Shown one piece after another: positions 1 to 5,231 of a stretch of 5,926 nucleotides of DNA (its first letter is position 1; each line of letters starts with the position of its first letter). Made by a program: the position numbers and the translations under genes. Source of the stretch: an uncultured Oscillospiraceae bacterium (GTDB lineage: Bacteria > Bacillota > Clostridia > Oscillospirales > Oscillospiraceae); NCBI GenBank assembly GCA_905236265.1, contig CAJOOV010000300.1:1-5926 (forward strand), in the 5' to 3' direction. The notes beneath the pieces are model-generated. The model was given only the letters and a program-made list of their open reading frames with translations. It made no database searches and had not been told where the DNA came from.

Positions 1-89
1 TCCGGCGGGGAAACGTCCGGGCAGGAGGATAAGCGTTGCACCGCATTCACATGGATAGACGCATCAAAGCTCTTTTTGCCCAAATCATC
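1..89. other. Left edge with no supportable gene; possible tail of an upstream gene
   Basis: All three plus-strand frames are open at the left edge. One closes with TAA at 30-32, one with TAG at 56-58, and one stays open until 239, running straight through the hairpin at 90-120. If a plus-strand gene ends here, the frames ending at 32 or 58 are the plausible ones because they stop before the hairpin. The visible stretch is too short to identify a product or choose between them. Confidence 0.25.
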
Positions 90-120
90 AGGGGCTGCCT
101 CACGAATCGAGGCAGCCCCT
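90..120. terminator. Perfect stem-loop, possible weak terminator
   Basis: Positions 90-101 pair perfectly with 109-120 (12 bp, GC-rich, 7-nt loop). There is no good T-tract on either side: the plus side continues TTCATGCG and the minus side TGATGATTTG. It may terminate transcription arriving from the left edge, but the missing U-run keeps the call tentative. Confidence 0.45.
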
Positions 121-198
121 TCATGCGCCCTCCCCTTGCGCTGCAGGGAGGATAACCTATTTCCTTCGATCACTCTGCCTTCCATGCCTGTCTGGTTG

Positions 199-238
199 AT
201 GATTGCTTCGGCAATGAAATCATTCTTGAAGCAATCAT
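199..238. repeat. 11-bp perfect inverted repeat
   Basis: ATGATTGCTTC at 199-209 is the exact reverse complement of 228-238, with 18 nt between. Two G-T wobbles could lengthen the stem inward, and two A-T pairs continue it outward after one mismatch. There is no T-tract. It is the first of three adjacent inverted repeats. Confidence 0.6.
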
Positions 239-250
239 AAATCATATCAT

Positions 251-291
251 GCCGTTTTGCTCGCCCCTGCGGGGCAACCGCAAAACATGGC
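251..291. repeat. Nested hairpin with internal loop
   Basis: GTTTTGC at 254-260 pairs with 280-286. Inside it, GCCCC at 263-267 pairs with 271-275 over a 3-nt loop. Outside, GCC at 251-253 can pair with GGC at 289-291 past a 2-nt bulge. The result is a compact stem of about 15 pairs with one small asymmetric internal loop. No T-tract follows on either strand, so it is not an obvious terminator. Confidence 0.6.
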
Positions 292-293
292 AC

Positions 294-357
294 TTATTAC
301 TCCGGCAACACATAGGGAGGAAATCAATTTGCGATGATTCAGTTGCCGGAGTAATAA
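294..357. repeat. 16-bp perfect inverted repeat spanning 64 bp
   Basis: TTATTACTCCGGCAAC at 294-309 is exactly complementary to 342-357, with 32 nt between. Within the spacer, AATCA (322-326) can pair with TGATT (335-339). No poly-T follows and no obvious target-site duplication flanks it (CAC on the left, CCC on the right). It could be a miniature palindromic element, a structured RNA or a regulator site; the sequence alone does not decide. Confidence 0.65.
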
Positions 358-360
358 CCC

Positions 361-411
361 GCCGAAAAGAGAACAATGCCTCTGCCTGCAATATACTACA
401 GGCAGAGGCAT
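361..411 (-). terminator. Intrinsic terminator of the minus-strand gene block
   Basis: Read on the minus strand, 411-399 pairs perfectly with 388-376 (13 bp including the closing A-T pair, 10-nt loop). The T-rich run TTGTTCTCTTTT follows at once. It begins 5 nt past the TAG stop (416-418) of the CNNM-type gene, which is the expected place for its rho-independent terminator. Confidence 0.9.
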
Positions 412-415
412 ATGT

Positions 416-1699
416 CTATTCGTCCTTCCCGTCCTCCGGGAGGAGCTCTACTTTTATCTCCACCACACGGAGCTTATCCACCTCCGTGACGGTGACCTTC
501 AGGTTTTCATACTGGAAGGTGTCTCCCTGCTCCGGCACATGTCCCAGCTCTTCCACCACCCAGCCGGAAACAGTGGATGCCTCAGCGTCCTCCGGCTTCA
601 GGTCAAACAGGCGGAACACATCGTTCAAATCGGCAGAGCAGGCGACCAGCCAGGAACCGTCCTCCTGCTGTTTGATCTCCTCCACGACCTCGTCGTGCTC
701 GTCCCAAATCTCGCCCACCAGTTCCTCTAAAATATCCTCCATGGTGACGATGCCCATGGTGCCGCCGTACTCGTCCACCACCACAGCCATGTGCGCCTTT
801 TCCTTTTGCAGGCTCTGCAGCAGGTCATAGATCTGCTCGTTGTGGGAGGCGTAGACCACCGGGGTCAGGGCGCTGAGCCAGTCCGTGCGGCTGTCCCGGT
901 GGAGGCGGTATACGTCATGGATGTGGATATAGCCCAGAACGTGATCCATGTTCTCGTGGCAGACCAGAAGCCGGGAGAAATCGCTGGACAGGAAGGTGTC
1001 GATCACCTCTTCCACGCTGGCAGTGTCGTCCACCGCAACCACATCCACACGGGGGATCAGGATCTCCTCTGCAATGCGGTTACCGAACTCAATGGCAGAG
1101 CGGATCAGCTCGCTCTCGTCCTCGTCCAGACCGCCCTCCTGCTCTGCCTCTGCCACCATGGTAATCAGCTCGTCCCCGGTGATGCCGGTGTCCTCCTCGT
1201 CCTTGCTCAGACGCTGGATAGAATCTGTCCACAGGCGAAACAGCGCCGTCAGCGGCCGCAGCAGCGTCATCAGCAGCTTTACCACCGGGGCGACAGCCAT
1301 GGCAAGCCGTTCCGGTCTGGCCTTGGCAAGGCTCTTGGGCGTCACCTCCGAGAAAATCAGCACCAGCAGGGTGATGACGCCGGTGGAAACCGTGGCGCCG
1401 TAGACCGGATAAAACCGGGTGAACAGCAGGGTGCCGATGGTGGCAGCGGCGATATTGACGATATTGTTGCCGATGAGAATGGCGGAGAGGAGCTGGTCAT
1501 AGTCCTCATGCAGGGAGAGCGCCCGCTTTGCTTTTTCGTCCCCGTCCTCTGCCCAGCTTCGCAGACGTATCACATTCAGGGAGGAAAAAGCGGTTTCCGA
1601 GGCGGAAAAGAAAGCCGACATTGCCAGCAGCACCACCAGACCTGCGATCATGCCGATCATATCCGAGCTCATAGGGGCGCCACCGCCTTCCGGCACCAT
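416..1699 (-). CDS. CNNM/CorC-family membrane protein (DUF21 plus paired CBS domains)
   Basis: The 427-residue product has the full layout of the family once called hemolysin-like (TlyC/HlyC/UPF0053). A DUF21 transmembrane region spans about residues 14-185, with FFSASETA (30-37), GNNIVN (77-82) and EVTPKS (118-123). Two CBS domains follow at about 215-335, including the hallmark VVVDEYGGTMGIVTMEDI. A C-terminal CorC_HlyC domain covers about 345-424. Characterised relatives are linked to Mg2+/Co2+ efflux or resistance, with adenine nucleotides bound by the CBS pair; the substrate here is unknown. The length is normal. The start at 1699 lies 7 nt past the stop of the upstream gene, and a GGAGG inside that gene's end (1712-1716) is 12 nt away, which suggests coupled translation. 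Met10 (1672) also fits the family's usual N-terminus but has a poorer ribosome site. The stop is TAG at 416-418, followed by a terminator. Confidence 0.95.
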   Translation of the reverse strand: MVPEGGGAPMSSDMIGMIAGLVVLLAMSAFFSASETAFSSLNVIRLRSWAEDGDEKAKRALSLHEDYDQLLSAILIGNNIVNIAAATIGTLLFTRFYPVYGATVSTGVITLLVLIFSEVTPKSLAKARPERLAMAVAPVVKLLMTLLRPLTALFRLWTDSIQRLSKDEEDTGITGDELITMVAEAEQEGGLDEDESELIRSAIEFGNRIAEEILIPRVDVVAVDDTASVEEVIDTFLSSDFSRLLVCHENMDHVLGYIHIHDVYRLHRDSRTDWLSALTPVVYASHNEQIYDLLQSLQKEKAHMAVVVDEYGGTMGIVTMEDILEELVGEIWDEHDEVVEEIKQQEDGSWLVACSADLNDVFRLFDLKPEDAEASTVSGWVVEELGHVPEQGDTFQYENLKVTVTEVDKLRVVEIKVELLPEDGKDE

Positions 1700-1706
1700 C
1701 GGTCCG

Positions 1707-2015
1707 CTATACCTCCGCCTGCTGTGTTGTCATCCATAGATATTGCTCCTCCAACCAGTCAATAACCTGCTCATGCCCCTGCTGCGTCAGGGGGAACTCC
1801 GCCGAGGCGAGAATTTGGCTCTCCTCCATGCAGAACTCTCCCTGCCAGACAAAGGCCTCTACCTTGCTGCCCTCCAGAGGCTCGCCGGTGACCTTATCCA
1901 CAACGGCGGTAGGCTTGATGAGAAAGCGCATCTGGTGAAAGCTGCCGAAAAAGGCGTTTGCGTTGATCCAGCTGTGAAGATTGGTCACATAGAAATCCGG
2001 ATGCTCCCGCAGCAC
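1707..2015 (-). CDS. Conserved-looking protein of unknown function, 102 residues
   Basis: I do not recognise the family. The 102-residue product is soluble-looking, with no signal peptide or membrane segment. It is rich in aromatic residues (near residues 8, 9, 16, 22, 23 and 27) and has an acidic, Trp-containing C-terminal part (FVWQGEFCMEESQ near 55-67, then IDWLEEQYLW near 85-94). A compact domain is likely. I chose GTG at 2013-2015 because an ideal AGGAGG (2024-2029) sits 8 nt upstream. A longer frame starting with TTG at 2084 is also open, but that TTG is the first base triplet of a -35 box, lacks a ribosome site, and lies upstream of the predicted transcript start. The gene is first of a pair with the CNNM-type gene 7 nt downstream. 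It may assist or regulate that membrane protein, but only proximity suggests this. Confidence 0.85.
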   Translation of the reverse strand: MLREHPDFYVTNLHSWINANAFFGSFHQMRFLIKPTAVVDKVTGEPLEGSKVEAFVWQGEFCMEESQILASAEFPLTQQGHEQVIDWLEEQYLWMTTQQAEV

Positions 2016-2023
2016 AGGCGCTT

Positions 2024-2029
2024 CCTCCT
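2024..2029 (-). promoter_or_regulatory. Ribosome binding site fixing the GTG start
   Basis: AGGAGG on the minus strand, 8 nt before GTG at 2013-2015. It is the only strong ribosome site near the 5' end of this frame and decides for the shorter protein over the TTG-initiated version. Confidence 0.8.
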
Positions 2030-2055
2030 CCCGTACACAAAGTAGAACAGAGTGT

Positions 2056-2084
2056 ATTGTACTTGTTTTTTTATTCCCCGTCAA
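2056..2084 (-). promoter_or_regulatory. Sigma-A promoter inside the 3' end of the lipoprotein gene
   Basis: On the minus strand TTGACG (2084-2079), a 17-nt spacer and TACAAT (2061-2056) make a near-consensus sigma-A promoter. Transcription should begin near 2049, giving a leader of about 34 nt before the GTG start at 2015. The -35 box and most of the spacer lie within the last codons of the GerMN gene, whose TAA stop is at 2071-2073. The promoter would drive the unknown gene and the CNNM-type gene independently of the upstream two-component unit. Confidence 0.8.
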
Positions 2085-2577
2085 TATGGGAAGCGGGATT
2101 TTCCCCTCCCTCCCCGCCGGAGGAGAGAAAATCCCCGGCGGAAAAGGGGCCGGAGCGCCCCTCAGGGAGAAGCCGCCCCTCTACCCGGAGACTGACCCGC
2201 TCCACGTCGGGGAGCTGGGCGCAGGTGAGTACGGCGCAGCTATTGGCAAGGGTCAGGGAAACCCCGGTGAGTGCGCCGTAGTCCTCAGAGAAGTTCAGCG
2301 TCAGCAAGCCCCCCTCCAGCGCCCAGCTTCGCAGCTCCACGCCCTCCGGGTAGGGGGAGAGGAATCCCTCTGAGGCGGGAGGCTGGAGCATTCGCATGAC
2401 CAGCAATGCCGCATCCACCCTCTCCGGGGCGTTCTGCCATACCTCCGTGCCAAGGGCGTTGTCCGTCCCGTTGTCCGCCGCCACGGGGTAGTAGATGTGC
2501 CAGACTGTCTGCTCCTCTCCTGCGCAGGCGCACAGAAGCACCATCAATGCCAGCGTGACCCATAACAGCCGCCTCAT
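2071..2577 (-). CDS. GerMN-domain lipoprotein
   Basis: The 168-residue product starts with a positively charged MRR and a hydrophobic stretch ending in a likely lipobox, LCAC, with lipidated Cys18; it is predicted to be anchored on the outer face of the membrane. Most of the rest (about 23-140) matches the GerMN pattern: a YYP strand near the start, then PEGVELRSWALEGGLLTLNF (78-97), a helix, and LPDVERVSLRVEGR (122-135). GerMN domains occur in spore-germination protein GerM and in actinobacterial LpqB. I chose Met at 2577 because AGGAGG repeats lie 4-7 nt upstream and the ATG forms an ATGA overlap with the kinase stop; another Met 18 nt upstream lacks these. The Gly/Glu-rich tail (about 140-168) looks disordered. 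The coupling to the kinase suggests that the lipoprotein modulates or reports to it, which is inference. A spore-specific role cannot be excluded. Confidence 0.88.
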   Translation of the reverse strand: MRRLLWVTLALMVLLCACAGEEQTVWHIYYPVAADNGTDNALGTEVWQNAPERVDAALLVMRMLQPPASEGFLSPYPEGVELRSWALEGGLLTLNFSEDYGALTGVSLTLANSCAVLTCAQLPDVERVSLRVEGRLLPEGRSGPFSAGDFLSSGGEGGENPASHIDGE

Positions 2578-4007
2578 GCTTCCTCCTCCTTCCATGCGGG
2601 GAAGGTGACCTGAAAGCAGCTCCCGCCGCCCACTCTGGGGCTGACACTGAGCCAGCCGCCGAAGCGGTGAACCGTATCCCTGACGATGGACAGCCCAAGC
2701 CCTGCGCCGCCTGCGGCACGGGAGCGGGCTTTATCCACCCGGTAGAAGCGGTCAAAGATCTTCTCCCGTTCGCTCTCCGGGATGCCGATGCCCGTATCCT
2801 CCACTCTCAGCCAGACCCGGTCATCCTCCCGTCCTACCAGCAGGCGCACCAGCCCCTCCGGGCAGTTGTACTTAATGGCGTTTTCCACCAGATTGTAGAT
2901 CACCTGATACAGCTCGTCCGCTCCGGCGCTGACGATACAGCCCGGCTCCAAAAGGGTGTCGAAGCTGATTCCCCTGCTGTCCGCCAGAGGGGTGAGGGTG
3001 TGCAGCACCTGCTGCGCCACATGACTCAGCTCCACCGGCTCCCGGTGCAGGGGCTGATTGCTGTCCAGCCGGGTAAGGGAGAGGAGCTTTTCCGTAATCC
3101 GGCTCAGTCTGCCCGCCTCCTGTCCAATGTCGGAGACAAAGTCCCGCATGGTCTCACCATCCATGCTGTCCCCGCTTTGCAAAATGGAGTCGGAGAGCAG
3201 GCGGATGGTGGCAAGGGGGGTTTTCAGCTCGTGGGAGGCATCGGAGACAAAGCGCCGGCGCACCTCATCCGTCTCCTGAAGGCGCTGGGTGAGGAGGTTG
3301 TACTGCTGTGCCAGCAGTGTCAGCTCGTCGTTGCCCCTCAGCGCAACCTGCTCGGTGTACTCTCCCTCCTGAAGCCGCCGGGTGGCATCCAGCAGGAAGC
3401 TGATGCGCCGGGTGACGGTGCGGGCGAGAATCACGCCGAAGAGCAGGGAACCGGCCAGAATGACCAGAGAGAGGCGGCGCAGAGTCTGCTGGAGCTGCTG
3501 CAGCACTAGCCCCTGCTGCCTGTCGTACTCATAGAGGTAGACGGAGCCGATCACATTGTTGCGGTAGATCACCGGCGTGCCTGCGCCGGAGCGGAAGGAG
3601 CCCTCCCCATAGGAGGAGCGGAACACATCCTGCCCCTGCAGGGCAAGCACGGCCTCCTGAAACAGGGCGTACCGGACAGCGCCGGAGGGGGAGGGGGAGG
3701 CGCTGTCGTACAGCACCAGTCCCATGGGGTCGGTCACCATCAGCCGGGTGACATGGCTGTCCCCCAGCACCTCCATCACCCGTGCAATCCCGTCGGGAGT
3801 GAGATGCTCCAGCCCGGAGAGATTGGAGGAGATGAGCGCCGCCTCTGTCTGAAGGGCAGTCTGCTTCGTCTGAAAAATCATGCGCTGGGAGGCAAAGAGG
3901 GGATAGGTGTTCATAATGAAGAGGATTATCAGGGTAATGACCAGATAGCTGACCGCAAATTTCGCCTGTAGACCCACAAAGGGTCTGGGGCGTGTGTCTC
4001 CCTTCAT
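2574..4007 (-). CDS. Membrane-bound sensor histidine kinase (HAMP-HisKA-HATPase)
   Basis: The 477-residue product has a PhoR/ResE-like layout. TM1 lies at about 15-40 and an extracytoplasmic sensor of about 140 residues follows; its strand patterns (RLMVTDPMGLVLYDS; PVIYRNNVIGSVYLYEYD) suggest a PAS/Cache-like fold. TM2 is at about 179-198 and HAMP at about 196-248. HisKA carries the phospho-acceptor His259 in SHELKTP. The ATPase domain has its N-box (Asn376), DTGIGIP (404-410), an F-box (417-430) and GGAGLGLS (433-440), so all catalytic boxes are intact and both kinase and phosphatase activity are plausible. I chose Met at 4007 because AGAGGAG sits 8 nt upstream. An alternative Met at 4025 would give an ATGA overlap with the regulator gene but has a weak ribosome site. 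The stop overlaps the lipoprotein start. The partner is the adjacent response regulator; the signal is unknown. Confidence 0.96.
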   Translation of the reverse strand: MKGDTRPRPFVGLQAKFAVSYLVITLIILFIMNTYPLFASQRMIFQTKQTALQTEAALISSNLSGLEHLTPDGIARVMEVLGDSHVTRLMVTDPMGLVLYDSASPSPSGAVRYALFQEAVLALQGQDVFRSSYGEGSFRSGAGTPVIYRNNVIGSVYLYEYDRQQGLVLQQLQQTLRRLSLVILAGSLLFGVILARTVTRRISFLLDATRRLQEGEYTEQVALRGNDELTLLAQQYNLLTQRLQETDEVRRRFVSDASHELKTPLATIRLLSDSILQSGDSMDGETMRDFVSDIGQEAGRLSRITEKLLSLTRLDSNQPLHREPVELSHVAQQVLHTLTPLADSRGISFDTLLEPGCIVSAGADELYQVIYNLVENAIKYNCPEGLVRLLVGREDDRVWLRVEDTGIGIPESEREKIFDRFYRVDKARSRAAGGAGLGLSIVRDTVHRFGGWLSVSPRVGGGSCFQVTFPAWKEEEA

Positions 4008-4015
4008 GTGGTTTG

Positions 4016-4022
4016 CTCCTCT
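4016..4022 (-). promoter_or_regulatory. Ribosome binding site for the kinase gene
   Basis: AGAGGAG on the minus strand begins on the last base of the regulator's TGA stop (4022-4024) and lies 8 nt before ATG at 4007. It favours this start over the overlapping ATG at 4025. Confidence 0.7.
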
Positions 4023-4723
4023 CATGGGTTCTCGCTTCTGAAATAGTACCCCACGCCCCATTTGGTGAGGATATACTCCGGGGAGGCGGGCACCAGCTCC
4101 ACCTTCTCCCGCAGGCGGCGGATGTGAACGTCAACGGTTCTGTAATCTCCCTGATACTCATAGCCCCAGACCTGATCCAGCAGCTTTTCCCGGCTGAAAA
4201 CCCGTCCGGGGTGGCGCATCAGCAGCTCCAGCAGGTCAAACTCCTTGGCGGTGAGCTCCACGCTCAGCCCCTCCCGCTTTACGTCCCGGCTGGTGCGGTC
4301 TAAGAGAATATGACCTGCCCGCAGGGTATCCTCCGGGTTGCGGTAGCTGCGCTGTCTCCCTGTGCCGGAGGTGCGCCGCAGCAGCGCCTTGATGCGGGCC
4401 TTCAGCTCCAGTACGTTAAAGGGCTTTGTTACATAGTCGTCCGCACCGCACTCAAAGCCCATGATCTTATCCATGTCCTCGCCCTTGGCGGTGAGCATAA
4501 TCACCGGTACATCGGAGAACTCCCGAATCTGCATACAGGCGGCAAGGCCGTCGATACCCGGCATCATCACATCCAGCAGAATCAGGTCAGGGCACTCCTG
4601 CTTTGCCAGCTCCACGGCCTGCAGTCCGTCTGAGCCTGTGACCACCTGATACCCCTCGTTTTCCAAATTGAACCGCAGACCCTTTACCAGCACCCGCTCG
4701 TCGTCAACCACCAGTATCTTCAT
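4022..4723 (-). CDS. OmpR/PhoB-family response regulator
   Basis: The 233-residue product has a complete receiver domain (about 1-115): acidic pair Asp7/Asp8, phospho-acceptor Asp51 in LILLDVMMPG, the switch Thr78 and Lys100 in VTKPF. A winged-helix DNA-binding domain (about 135-231) follows, with ELTAKEFDLLELLMRHPG, the recognition-helix region YRTVDVHIRRLREK and the wing motif ending in GVGYYF. It is therefore a cytoplasmic, phosphorylation-controlled transcription factor and the cognate partner of the adjacent kinase. Length and motifs are typical, with nothing missing. AGGGAGG (4730-4736) lies 6 nt before the ATG. It is first in its operon, behind the promoter at 4751-4779. Its targets are unknown; the shared divergent promoter region makes self-regulation and control of the small gene at 4855 the simplest candidates. 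Confidence 0.97.
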   Translation of the reverse strand: MKILVVDDERVLVKGLRFNLENEGYQVVTGSDGLQAVELAKQECPDLILLDVMMPGIDGLAACMQIREFSDVPVIMLTAKGEDMDKIMGFECGADDYVTKPFNVLELKARIKALLRRTSGTGRQRSYRNPEDTLRAGHILLDRTSRDVKREGLSVELTAKEFDLLELLMRHPGRVFSREKLLDQVWGYEYQGDYRTVDVHIRRLREKVELVPASPEYILTKWGVGYYFRSENP

Positions 4724-4750
4724 GTGCCGCCTCCCTTTGCTTTTGAGGAA

Positions 4751-4779
4751 AGTATATCACAGCGCTCCTCCAAAGACAA
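4751..4779 (-). promoter_or_regulatory. Extended -10 sigma-A promoter of the two-component operon
   Basis: On the minus strand TTGTCT (4779-4774), a 17-nt spacer and TATACT (4756-4751), with TGA directly before the -10 giving an extended -10 (TGn). Transcription should start near 4744, leaving a leader of about 20 nt that carries the ribosome site of the regulator gene. Its -35 box is 15 bp from the -35 box of the divergent promoter. Confidence 0.75.
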
Positions 4780-4794
4780 GAAAACCCAATGCCC

Positions 4795-4823
4795 TTGCGC
4801 TTTTTCCCGCCCCGTGGCATAAT
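4795..4823 (+). promoter_or_regulatory. Divergent extended -10 sigma-A promoter for the small basic membrane protein
   Basis: TTGCGC (4795-4800), a 17-nt spacer and CATAAT (4818-4823), preceded by TGG, which gives a TGn extension. Transcription should start near 4830, about 25 nt before the ATG at 4855. The 15 bp between the two back-to-back -35 boxes (4780-4794) is a natural place for a regulator to act on both genes. Confidence 0.65.
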
Positions 4824-4854
4824 GGGGGAGCATCCGGGGGAGGTGTGCGCACCG

Positions 4855-5157
4855 ATGACATTTCAGCTTTTGACCTTGAACCGAATCACCTTTGGGCTGC
4901 TCTGCCTTGCCGCCGCCGGAGTGCTGCTGGCCGTGCTGGCAGTGGGCAGGCTTCGGGAATGGAAACGCCACCGCAGGCACCCGGATCTCCGCCAGCGGGG
5001 AGGAGGCAGCGCCTACTCCGGGAGCCGCCGGAGCCGGGGAGGGAGAAGGGCGCTGCCCTACTCCGGCCTTGGCAGCTACAAGGGCAGCCGCCGCCGTCGC
5101 AGCGGGGCGGGAAGGGCGCTGTTCCAGCCGCCTTCCTATAAGGGGAAAAGACGGTAA
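4855..5157 (+). CDS. Small single-pass membrane protein with arginine-rich repetitive tail
   Basis: I do not recognise a family. The 100-residue product has a hydrophobic segment at about 12-31 (ITFGLLCLAAAGVLLAVLAV with flanks), then a tail of about 69 residues with 23 Arg/Lys and only two acidic residues, also rich in Gly, Ser and Tyr. By the positive-inside rule the tail should be cytoplasmic. It contains two related blocks, RALPYSGLGSYKG (65-77) and RALFQPPSYKG (87-97), each followed closely by basic clusters. GGGGGAGG (4836-4843) lies 11 nt before the ATG, a slightly long gap. A promoter at 4795-4823 and a terminator 20 nt past the TAA stop frame the gene well and favour it over the other open frames here. 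The tail could bind nucleic acid, anionic lipid or cell-wall polymer; none of these can be told from sequence. GC-rich DNA opens many frames, so expression should be confirmed. Confidence 0.7.
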   Translation: MTFQLLTLNRITFGLLCLAAAGVLLAVLAVGRLREWKRHRRHPDLRQRGGGSAYSGSRRSRGGRRALPYSGLGSYKGSRRRRSGAGRALFQPPSYKGKRR

Positions 5158-5173
5158 AGCATTGCCTGTGAAT

Positions 5174-5210
5174 AAAGCGCCCCGGCTCCAAAGGAGCCGG
5201 GGCGTTGGTT
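5174..5210. terminator. Two-way intrinsic terminator between convergent genes
   Basis: Positions 5178-5189 pair perfectly with 5193-5204 (12 bp, GC-rich, AAA loop). Plus-strand transcripts continue with TTGGTT. Minus-strand transcripts continue with CTTTATT. It sits between the stop of the small membrane-protein gene (5157) and the stop of the P-loop gene (5232), so it can serve both. Confidence 0.85.
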
Positions 5211-5231
5211 GCAGAGTATGCCGGGGGAGAA

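Larger units (their letters stand above)
121..375. other. Gene-free stretch rich in stem-loops
   Basis: No reading frame here has a convincing start, ribosome site and protein-like content, and I see no tRNA. The plus-strand frame opening at 249 mostly overlaps the antisense of the CNNM-type gene. The stretch holds three consecutive inverted repeats (199-238, 251-291, 294-357), listed separately. I found no strong promoter on either strand that would make it a small-RNA gene. Confidence 0.5.

Noticed and set aside
36..155. Short frame starting TTG after AGGAGG at the left edge
   Set aside because: The ribosome-like AGGAGG is well spaced, but the frame includes the whole 90-120 hairpin, the start is rare and the peptide has no recognisable feature. 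Probably chance.
1..239. Open plus-strand frame from the window edge
   Set aside because: It reads through the perfect hairpin at 90-120 and into the stem-loop region; codon content after the hairpin does not look like a gene.
199..411. CRISPR array or tandem repeat
   Set aside because: The stem-loops differ in sequence; there are no direct repeats with regular spacers.
791..1765. Long plus-strand open frame of 324 codons
   Set aside because: It lies wholly antisense to the CNNM-type gene and the end of its upstream neighbour, whose domains are unmistakable. Its translation is rich in His/Gln/Gly with no domain pattern.
2667..3509. Plus-strand open frame of 280 codons
   Set aside because: It is antisense to the histidine kinase; the kinase motifs fully explain the region, and the frame has no ribosome site or promoter.
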